Notes under the pieces: generated by a model | Database searches by the model: none | Told to the model about the DNA's origin: nothing | What the model saw: the letters and a program-made list of their open reading frames with translations, nothing else | Part shown: positions 1-5,529 of the stretch, piece by piece | Numbering within the stretch: the first letter of the stretch is position 1 | Layout: every line of letters starts with the position of its first letter | Position numbers and translations under genes: made by a program | Source: UBA9676 sp036522155 | GTDB taxonomy: Bacteria; Actinomycetota; Actinomycetes; Streptosporangiales; Streptosporangiaceae | DNA length: 15,244 nucleotides | Direction: 5' to 3' | Assembly (NCBI GenBank): GCA_036522155.1 | Contig: DATDGI010000116.1 | Coordinates: forward strand, 1-15,244

Positions 1-1290
1 TGGCTGGACCGCGCCGTTCCCGGGGCGGCCGCCGCCCGCTGGCTGGTACTGACCCGGAGGCAGCACGTCGGCTAAATCGGCCGGAGCCGGCGGGCCGGCC
101 GCGGCCGGCACCCCCGCCAGGCCAGCCGCCGCCGGGCCACCCAGAGCAGCCGGGCCAGCGGGTCCGGCCAGGCCCGCCTGAGCGGGCGCCCCGGCCACCA
201 TCGGCCTGGTTCCAGGCCCGGATTCCGGTCCCTGGCCCGGCGCCGGTGCCAGACCGGGCGCGGGGGCCAGACCGGGTCCGGCCGCCGCCAGACCAGGCGC
301 CACCGGCGCCACGGCATCCATCGTGGGCCCCGCGATCGCCGCCACACCCGGCACCGCCGGATCACCCGGCACCGCTGGATCACCGGGCCTGACCGCCCCG
401 CCGGCCACATCGGTCCTGGTCACCGGGATTCCGGCGGAGTGCGCGGCCATACCGTCGGCCGTGACCAAGGCCCCCGGCAGGAACGAGGCCGGATCGAGCA
501 CCGCCGCCTGCGTGCTCAGCTGCACGGCCCCCGGCCGCCGCGCCGGGTCCCTGGCCAGCGCGGCCGTCAGCAGCGGCAGCATCGGCGCCGGGGCCCCGGT
601 CAGGTCCGGCTGGCCGTTCACGATCCGGTAGAAGATCGCCTCGTACGCCCCGGTCCCGAACGGCGCGTGCCCGCAGGCGGCGAAGGCGACGGTGGCCCCC
701 CAGGCGTGGATGTCCGAGGCCTCGGAACTCGGCTGGCCCTCGATCACCTCCGGCGCGAGGTAGCCGGGGGTGCCCATGAACATGCCGGTCATGGTCAGCC
801 GGGTCGCATCCGCTCCCTGCGCGATGCCAAAGTCGATCACCACAGGCACCTCGCCCAGCAGCATCACGTTGCTCGGCTTGAGATCACGGTGCACCACCCC
901 GGCCGCATGCACGCCGGCGAGCGCGTCGGCCAGCCCGCAGGCCAGCCGGACCAGAGGCTGCGGCGGCAGCGGCCCGCTCTCGTTCACCACCTGGTCCAGG
1001 GTCCGGCCGGCCACGTAGCGGGTCACGATGTAGGGGGTGTCGCCCGTCAGATCGGCGTCGATCACCTCGGCCACATACGGGCTGCGCACCCGGCGCATGG
1101 TCTCCACCTCGCGGGCGAGCCGCCGCCGGGCGGTGGGCTCCCCGGCGACACTGGCCCGCAGCACCTTCAGCGCGACGGCCCGCCCGTCTGGGTCCTGGGC
1201 CAGGTAGACCACGCCCATGCCGCCCTCACCGATCCGCCGCAGCAGGTGGTAAGGGCCGAGCTGGTCCGGCATCTGGTCGCTAGCGGTCAT
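1..1290 (-). CDS. Serine/threonine protein kinase (PknB-like), 3' end outside window
   Basis: Hanks-type Ser/Thr kinase that phosphorylates protein substrates in the cytoplasm. 430 codons are visible and the frame is still open at base 1. The kinase domain spans about residues 14-275: glycine loop GEGGMGVVY (21-29), ATP-anchoring Lys in VALK (K42), catalytic loop HRDLKPSN (134-141, D136), DFG (153-155) and the GTPGYLAPE segment (173-181). All key residues are present, so it should be active. From about residue 290 the protein becomes an Ala/Pro/Gly-rich linker with short repeats; in this family such a linker often leads to a membrane segment or sensor domain, which would lie outside the window. 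The start is uncertain. ATG at 1290 is used here, but an in-frame GTG at 1299 has a GAGG (1305-1308) at better spacing (5 nt against 14). It lies 80 bp downstream of the 137-codon gene on the same strand, so co-transcription is possible. Its substrate cannot be told. Confidence 0.95.
   Translation of the reverse strand, partial: MTASDQMPDQLGPYHLLRRIGEGGMGVVYLAQDPDGRAVALKVLRASVAGEPTARRRLAREVETMRRVRSPYVAEVIDADLTGDTPYIVTRYVAGRTLDQVVNESGPLPPQPLVRLACGLADALAGVHAAGVVHRDLKPSNVMLLGEVPVVIDFGIAQGADATRLTMTGMFMGTPGYLAPEVIEGQPSSEASDIHAWGATVAFAACGHAPFGTGAYEAIFYRIVNGQPDLTGAPAPMLPLLTAALARDPARRPGAVQLSTQAAVLDPASFLPGALVTADGMAAHSAGIPVTRTDVAGGAVRPGDPAVPGDPAVPGVAAIAGPTMDAVAPVAPGLAAAGPGLAPAPGLAPAPGQGPESGPGTRPMVAGAPAQAGLAGPAGPAALGGPAAAGLAGVPAAAGPPAPADLADVLPPGQYQPAGGGRPGNGAVQP
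232..400 (-). repeat. Short in-gene repeats coding the kinase Pro/Ala linker
   Basis: Within the kinase linker, two adjacent 18-bp units (345-362 and 363-380, one mismatch) encode the repeated hexapeptide DPAVPG (about residues 304-315). A second pair around 250-285 encodes PGLAPAPGLAPAPG. They are low-complexity tandem duplications inside a flexible linker, in frame with the gene, and probably expand and contract by slippage. No separate function is implied. Confidence 0.7.
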
Positions 1291-1352
1291 CGCAGACACA
1301 CCAGCCTCGGCTCACATGGAGCACTCATGGCTTGCCCCCGAGTCAGCGGACG

Positions 1353-1376
1353 CCGTAGGGATCACTCCCCCTACGG
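1353..1376. other. Hairpin over the stop codon between the 137-codon gene and the kinase gene
   Basis: CCGTAGGG (1353-1360) and CCCTACGG (1369-1376) form a perfect 8-bp stem with an 8-nt loop. The minus-strand stop codon TAG (1371-1373) of the upstream gene lies inside one arm. No T-run follows on the minus strand, so it is at best a weak terminator. It could instead attenuate or protect the transcript between the two genes. The symmetry is seen directly; the role is inferred. Confidence 0.4.
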
Positions 1377-1784
1377 TCCCGCGACTAGCCTACGCAGTGC
1401 CTCGGCCGCCTGGGCATTCTGCTCGGCATGAGCGACCAGGGCCTTGGCCAGTTCGCCGGCCCACTCCCCGACGCCGACCGGCTGCCGGGACAGCACGACG
1501 CCGCGCACCTCACGGCAGATCTCGGCGGCGGGCCCGCGGCCGGGCTGGACGCCGAGGGTCAGCACCTGGTCGCCCAGCCGGACGGTGATCTTCGAAACCT
1601 CGCCCGGCCGCCCGTGCATCCGGTCGGACATGCTCCGCACCCGGTCGACGGTCACGCAGTCGGGGGGCAGGGCGTCACCGAGCGATTCGGTCAGCACCCG
1701 CGCGTAGATGGACACATCCTTACTATCCGCGCGCAGGGCGGCGGTGACCATATCGAGGGACAGGCCGTCGGCGGGCTCGGTCAT
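1371..1784 (-). CDS. Conserved hypothetical protein, 137 aa
   Basis: Small soluble protein with no signal peptide or membrane segment. The middle, with RLGDQVLTLGVQ (about residues 69-80) followed by EICREVRGVVLSRQPV (about 87-102), looks like beta strands followed by a conserved turn. The last 30 residues, rich in Ala, Glu and Leu, look helical. The style resembles a family of small actinobacterial proteins I recall without a named function, but I cannot name a domain. ATG at 1784 has no clear Shine-Dalgarno upstream; the frame stays open further upstream, so the start is moderately sure. Codon use is typical of its neighbours (third positions mostly G/C), and the antisense frames here look like its shadows. 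It is followed 80 bp later by the Ser/Thr kinase, so the two may form one transcription unit. A partner or substrate role for the kinase is only a guess from position. Confidence 0.75.
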   Translation of the reverse strand: MTEPADGLSLDMVTAALRADSKDVSIYARVLTESLGDALPPDCVTVDRVRSMSDRMHGRPGEVSKITVRLGDQVLTLGVQPGRGPAAEICREVRGVVLSRQPVGVGEWAGELAKALVAHAEQNAQAAEALRRLVAGP

Positions 1785-2020
1785 GGCCGGGCCGCCGCTC
1801 GCCGGGCCTGCGTTGTGATCGGGTGCATCGGGTTCTGCTGCTCCTCGCGCGCGGCGCCGGGATGGGTCGGAAGGCTACCGCCGCGGGCATGTGCGCGTCC
1901 CGTGCGGCAGGGCTCCCAGGCCTATTCTCAACGAAACCGAGCATTCCCGTGCACCGATCCCCGCTGGGCCCGGCCGGGCGGGCGGAGCCGGAGCCGGCCG
2001 GGCCTGGCAGGCAGCATGAA
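1785..2020. other. Non-coding stretch upstream of the 137-codon gene
   Basis: No reading frame here has convincing protein character; the frames that are open give Arg/Pro/Ala-rich nonsense typical of GC-rich shadows. A slightly AT-richer patch around 1921-1950 is the most plausible place for the promoter of the minus-strand 137-codon gene, but I see no clear -35/-10 pair. No RNA gene is recognised. Confidence 0.4.
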
Positions 2021-2068
2021 TGATGGGCGCCACCAGGGAACACCTGATTGTCGTGGTGGCGCCCATCA
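2021..2068 (-). terminator. Perfect 15-bp inverted repeat downstream of bldC (second hairpin)
   Basis: TGATGGGCGCCACCA (2021-2035) is the exact reverse complement of TGGTGGCGCCCATCA (2054-2068), with an 18-nt loop. It lies 66 bp beyond the bldC stop codon and about 240 bp before the next minus-strand gene. No T-tract follows, which is common for actinobacterial terminators, so it reads best as a back-up terminator that could work in either direction. The last bases of the right arm belong to a perfect 10-bp palindrome, TCACGCGTGA (2066-2075). A protein-binding or RNA-processing role cannot be excluded. Confidence 0.6.
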
Positions 2069-2098
2069 CGCGTGACACCGGGCGTCGCGGTGGGCGGA

Positions 2099-2129
2099 TC
2101 CTGCTGCCGGGGACGGCCCGGCGGCAGGA
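2099..2129 (-). terminator. bldC: Hairpin directly after bldC (likely terminator)
   Basis: TCCTGCTGCCGG (2099-2110) pairs with CCGGCGGCAGGA (2118-2129) over 12 bp with a single G-T wobble and a 7-nt loop. It begins 4 nt after the bldC stop codon in the minus-strand direction. The GC-rich stem and its position fit a factor-independent terminator of the T-tract-less kind; no run of T follows. Confidence 0.65.
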
Positions 2130-2133
2130 CCGG

Positions 2134-2355
2134 CTAGCCGCGGCCGCGCGCCGGGCGGGGGATTTGCCGTGCGTCGCCCAGGAAGGCCTGGATCTCAGCC
2201 TCGCTGTAGCGGCGGTGCCCGCCCAGGGTCCTGATCGAGTGGAGCTTGCCCTGCTGCGCCCACCGGGTGACCGTCTTCGGGTCGACCCGGAACAGGGCCG
2301 CAACCTCCGCCGGGGTCAGGAGGCGGTTCTCGGACTCTACGTCTGACTTCATCAT
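2134..2355 (-). CDS. bldC: BldC-family MerR-like developmental regulator
   Basis: 73-residue DNA-binding protein consisting almost only of a MerR-type winged helix-turn-helix. LLTPAEVAALFRVDPKTVTR (12-31) is the HTH and SIRTLGGHRRYSEAEI (40-55) the wing; both are near-identical to Streptomyces BldC as I know it. Family members lack the MerR dimerisation helix and effector domain and bind direct repeats cooperatively. In Streptomyces, BldC holds back the switch from vegetative growth to development. Two ATG codons lie in tandem (2355 and 2352). The first has AAAGGA (2363-2368) 7 nt upstream and is chosen; the second would drop one Met. The gene lies downstream of glgP on the same strand, 292 bp away, and is followed by two hairpins, so it is probably its own transcription unit. 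Length is close to the usual 65-75 aa. Confidence 0.93.
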   Translation of the reverse strand: MMKSDVESENRLLTPAEVAALFRVDPKTVTRWAQQGKLHSIRTLGGHRRYSEAEIQAFLGDARQIPRPARGRG

Positions 2356-2647
2356 CGCTGTGTCCTTTCACCTGCTCGGGTAGGTATCGCCGGTGGCAGA
2401 AGGGACAGCGGTGGAATTGGCAGCACGAATGCTGTGCGTTGTGTCACTGCCTCCCCCAAGGCTGATCGTTCGCCGTATCGGCAACAGAGGGTTCGCCTTC
2501 CGGACGCTTGGCCGCACAAGATAGACGTCTTACTCACAGCAACGGTTTACATCCTCTCAGTAGTTATACACATCTCTTAGTGATCGATTGATTGCTAAAC
2601 GTTACCAGCCAATGGCGCGACGCACTACCAACCGGGCCGTTTCGGTC
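2356..2647 (-). promoter_or_regulatory. bldC upstream region with AT-rich segment
   Basis: No gene is supported in these 292 bp. The part from about 2520 to 2610 is far more AT-rich than the rest of the window and contains TATAAC-like hexamers on the minus strand, so it is the likely promoter and regulator-binding region for bldC. I cannot pick a convincing -35/-10 pair. A 61-codon minus-strand frame (2352-2537, GTG start) overlaps the bldC start by four bases, but it has mixed third positions and no clear ribosome site, so I do not call it a gene. No obvious glgP terminator hairpin was seen beyond base 2648. Confidence 0.45.
2577..2598. promoter_or_regulatory. Imperfect 22-bp palindrome in the AT-rich region
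   Basis: TTAGTGATCGA (2577-2587) faces TTGATTGCTAA (2588-2598). Of the 11 symmetric positions, 8 are Watson-Crick pairs and the other 3 are G-T. The outer TTAG/CTAA arms are perfect. Position about 220 bp upstream of bldC and 50 bp past the end of glgP fits an operator for a dimeric regulator. No known consensus is matched with confidence. Confidence 0.35.
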
Positions 2648-5284
2648 TTAGCGAAGATCCCCGTTGGTCATCCCGGCCGGAGCCTCCGGGAAGACCGCCA
2701 GGCCCAGCTCCGCGCTGCTGGCCAGCAGCGCGTGGCAGGGCACCACCCGCACCGTGTAGCCAAACGGTCCCGGCTGGCCAAGGCCCGCCCGGCCCTGGTA
2801 GTGGGCAGTGCCGCCGTCCACCGGCCCGGCCAGTGCCATCCCGGTCACCACCGGCTCGACGATCTGCTCGTCCTCGTTCACCCGGCCACAGACGATCTCC
2901 ACCGCGATATCGGCGGTGGAGAGCTCACCCAGCGTCACGCTGGCCGAGACCACCAGCCCCTCACCCGGTGTGCGCGGGCCGTCCTGCGCCGCCACGTGCT
3001 CGATGCGGATCCCGTCCCAGGCCATCCGCACCTGGCGCTTCCAGGCGGCCAGCTCGCGGGCGGCCGCGAAGGGCGGCGCGTCCTCCGGCGCGGCCGCCAG
3101 TTCCCGCGAGCGCCGGGCGGCGGGCAGGTACAGGCTGGTCACATAGTCACTGACCATCCGGGACGCCTGGACCTTGGGGCCGAGCGCCCGCCAGGTATGG
3201 GCCACCATCTCCAGCCACCGGCCCGGCCGTCCGTCACTGCTGGTGTCGTAGAACAGCGGTGCCACTGCCTGCTCGATCGTGTCGTAGAGAGCGGCCGACT
3301 CCAGCTCGTCCCGGCGGCCGATGTCGTCCACCCCGTCGGCGGACGGGATCTGCCAGCCGTCCTGGCCGTCGAACCACTCATCCCACCAGCCGTCCATGAC
3401 CGACAGGTTGAGGCCGCCGTTCAGCGCCGACTTCATGCCGGACGTGCCGCACGCTTCCAGCGGCCGGAGCGGGTTGTTCAGCCACACATCGCAGCCCTGG
3501 ACCAGGGCGTGGGCGAGCCCCATGTCGTAGTCAGGCAGGAATACGATCCGGTGCCGCACCCGCGGGTCGTCGGCGAAGCGGACCATCTGCTGTATGAGCT
3601 GCTTCCCGCCCTCGTCCGCAGGATGCGCCTTGCCCGCGATCACGAGCTGCACCGGCCGGTCCGGATGGAGCAGCAGCCCCCGCAGCCGGTCGGGGTCGTG
3701 CAGCATCAGGGTGAGCCGTTTGTAGGACGGGACCCGGCGGGCGAACCCGATGGTGAGCACGTCCTCGGACAGCACCTGCCCGGTCCAGCCGAGCTCAGCG
3801 TCGGGCACCCCGCGCTGCCGCCAGGACGCCCGCAGCCGCTGCCGCGCCTGCGCTACCAGCCGGGCCCGCAGCTGCCGCCGGATCTGCCAGATCCGGTCCG
3901 GGCCTGCCGCCGCCGCTCGCTCCCAGGCCCCGCCGTCCATCTCGTCCCCGGCCGGCCCCTCGCCCTCCGGGCCAGCCGCCAGCGCCAGCACCTCGGGCGC
4001 CACCCAGGTGGCAGCGTGCACGCCGTTGGTGATCGACCCGATCGGCACGTCGTCGGGGTCGAACCCGGGCCACAGGCCGGCGAACATCGCCCGGCTGACC
4101 CGGCCATGGAGCCGGCTCACCCCGTTCACCTGCTGGGCCAGCCGCATCCCCATCACGGCCATGTTGAACACCGCCGGGTCGCCCCCGGGGTAGGTCTCCG
4201 CGCCCAGCGCCAGCACCCGGTCGGAGGGCAGGGCCGGGTCACCCGCCGGGCCGCTGACATAGCGCTCGATCAGATCCCGGGGAAACCGGTCGATGCCGGC
4301 CGCCACCGGGGTGTGGGTGGTGAACACCGTGCCCGCCCGGCATACCTCGACCGCCTCGTCGAAATCCAGGCCCGCCTGCGCATACTCGCGGATCCGTTCC
4401 AGCCCGAGGAAGCCGGCATGGCCCTCGTTGGTGTGGAAGACCTCGGGCTGGGGATGGCCGGTAACCTGGCAGAAGGCGCGGACCGCGCGCATGCCGCCGA
4501 TGCCGAGCAGGAGTTCCTGCCGCAGCCGGTGCTCGCCGCCGCCGCCGTAGAGCCGGTCGGTGACCTCGCGCAACGCGGGCTCGTTCTCGCCGACGTAGGA
4601 GTCGAGCAGGAGCAGCGGCACCCGGCCGACCTGGGCCAGCCACACCTGCGCGGCCAGCACCCGGCCCTCGGCCAGGGTGACGCTGACCCGGACGGGCGCG
4701 CCGGCCGCGTCGCGCAGCAGCGTCAGGGGGAGCCCGGTCGGGTCGGTGTCCGGGTAGCGCTCCAGCTGCCAGCCCTCGGCCGACAGCGACTGGCTGAAGT
4801 AGCCGTGCCGGTACAGCAGCCCGACCCCGATCAGCGGCACGCCCAGATCGCTGGCCGCCTTGAGATGATCGCCGGCCAGGATGCCCAGCCCGCCGGAGTA
4901 CTGCGGCAGCGCGGCGGCGATGCCGTATTCCGGCGAGAAGTAGGCGACCGCGGCAGGCCCGGCCGCCTCCCCGCCGCCGGCCTGGTACTCGCGCTGGTAC
5001 CAGCGCTGGCCATGCAGGTAGTCGGCCAGGCCGGCGCTGGCATCGGCCAGCCTGCGCAGGTAGTCCTGGTCGGTGGCGAGCCGGTCCAGGTGCTCCGGCG
5101 GCACCTCGCCGAGCAGGGCGACGGGATCCCGGCCGGCCTCCGCCCGCCCGGCCGGATCCAGCGTGGCAAACAGCTCACGGGTCTCGGGGTGCCACGACCA
5201 GCGGAGGTTCAGCATCAGCTCGCGCAGTGCGGTCAGTGGCCCGGGCAGCATGGCCCGGATAGTGAACGTGCGGATGGCTCTCAC
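2648..5284 (-). CDS. glgP: Alpha-glucan (glycogen) phosphorylase, GT35
   Basis: 878-residue cytoplasmic enzyme that releases glucose-1-phosphate from the non-reducing ends of alpha-1,4-glucan using phosphate and PLP. The N-terminal ~110 residues, with RELMLNLRWSWHPETRELFA (21-40), are the actinobacterial extension (DUF3417-like). The GT35 body follows: SPEYGI (117-122), SGGLGILAGDHLKAASDLG (130-148), HTNEGHAGF (284-292), SITNGVHAATW (417-427), FARRVPSYKR (514-523). The PLP lysine is K618 in EACGTSGMK (610-618). Length matches actinobacterial GlgP. The start is GTG at 5284, with AAGGA (5294-5298) 9 nt upstream; the first residues, MRAIRTFTIR, match the usual family beginning. It is divergent from the hybrid kinase and glgE operon, as glgP usually is from glgE in Streptomyces, and likely works as the degradative counterpart to that pathway. 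Confidence 0.97.
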   Translation of the reverse strand: MRAIRTFTIRAMLPGPLTALRELMLNLRWSWHPETRELFATLDPAGRAEAGRDPVALLGEVPPEHLDRLATDQDYLRRLADASAGLADYLHGQRWYQREYQAGGGEAAGPAAVAYFSPEYGIAAALPQYSGGLGILAGDHLKAASDLGVPLIGVGLLYRHGYFSQSLSAEGWQLERYPDTDPTGLPLTLLRDAAGAPVRVSVTLAEGRVLAAQVWLAQVGRVPLLLLDSYVGENEPALREVTDRLYGGGGEHRLRQELLLGIGGMRAVRAFCQVTGHPQPEVFHTNEGHAGFLGLERIREYAQAGLDFDEAVEVCRAGTVFTTHTPVAAGIDRFPRDLIERYVSGPAGDPALPSDRVLALGAETYPGGDPAVFNMAVMGMRLAQQVNGVSRLHGRVSRAMFAGLWPGFDPDDVPIGSITNGVHAATWVAPEVLALAAGPEGEGPAGDEMDGGAWERAAAAGPDRIWQIRRQLRARLVAQARQRLRASWRQRGVPDAELGWTGQVLSEDVLTIGFARRVPSYKRLTLMLHDPDRLRGLLLHPDRPVQLVIAGKAHPADEGGKQLIQQMVRFADDPRVRHRIVFLPDYDMGLAHALVQGCDVWLNNPLRPLEACGTSGMKSALNGGLNLSVMDGWWDEWFDGQDGWQIPSADGVDDIGRRDELESAALYDTIEQAVAPLFYDTSSDGRPGRWLEMVAHTWRALGPKVQASRMVSDYVTSLYLPAARRSRELAAAPEDAPPFAAARELAAWKRQVRMAWDGIRIEHVAAQDGPRTPGEGLVVSASVTLGELSTADIAVEIVCGRVNEDEQIVEPVVTGMALAGPVDGGTAHYQGRAGLGQPGPFGYTVRVVPCHALLASSAELGLAVFPEAPAGMTNGDLR

Positions 5285-5529
5285 GCAGGGGGTTCCTTCG
5301 TCACATGATTCCGTGGGTCACCTGGCCGCGCCCGCCAGCAAGCCGGCCGCGCCGGGCAGCGCCGGGAACGCCATAGCCCCGGCCGGCCGAGGGCAGCCAA
5401 CCTACCAGCGGTGTCCATCATCAGTGGGCGTCCCGCCCGTCCAGCTCCCTCCTGTGACGAGTGATTACATAAGGTAATATTCCCACTACACACAGGCGTA
5501 GCTGTCGCAGGGCTCCGGGGGAGGCAGTC
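5285..5529. promoter_or_regulatory. Divergent promoter region between glgP and the hybrid kinase gene
   Basis: 245 bp separate the two divergent starts. The segment 5461-5482 is strikingly AT-rich. On the plus strand TAATAT (5475-5480) could be a -10 box, with TGTGAC (5453-5458) as a weak -35 at 16 bp. That would put transcription start near 5487 and give a leader of about 43 nt before the kinase gene. The glgP promoter must lie in the same interval, but I cannot define its boxes. Confidence 0.4.
5464..5478. promoter_or_regulatory. Symmetric element ATTAC-N5-GTAAT (candidate operator)
   Basis: ATTACATAAGGTAAT is a perfect 5+5 inverted repeat with a 5-bp spacer. It overlaps the candidate -10 box of the hybrid kinase promoter. 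A regulator dimer bound there could repress the kinase gene and perhaps also affect glgP on the other strand. The symmetry is seen directly; function is inferred, and short AT-rich symmetry can arise by chance. Confidence 0.3.

Noticed and set aside
345..380. Tandem 18-bp units considered as a CRISPR or minisatellite
   Set aside because: Only two units without spacers, in frame within a Pro/Ala-rich protein linker; an ordinary coding repeat.
439..1431. 330-codon plus-strand frame over the Ser/Thr kinase
   Set aside because: The minus strand encodes an intact kinase domain with every catalytic motif; this frame is its shadow.
1723..2303. Overlapping open frames on both strands in the region between the 137-codon gene and bldC
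   Set aside because: All are Arg/Pro-rich without motifs, overlap each other and the hairpins, and lack ribosome sites.
2352..2537. 61-codon frame ending in an ATGA overlap with the bldC start, a possible coupled leader peptide
   Set aside because: Third positions are mixed, the GTG start lacks a well-spaced ribosome site, the peptide resembles nothing known, and bldC has its own good AAAGGA. Conservation in relatives could revive it.
2588..5308. 906-codon open frame on the plus strand opposite glgP
   Set aside because: Composition is Arg/His/Pro/Gly-rich with no family motif; it is the antisense shadow of glgP, produced by the strong third-position G/C bias.
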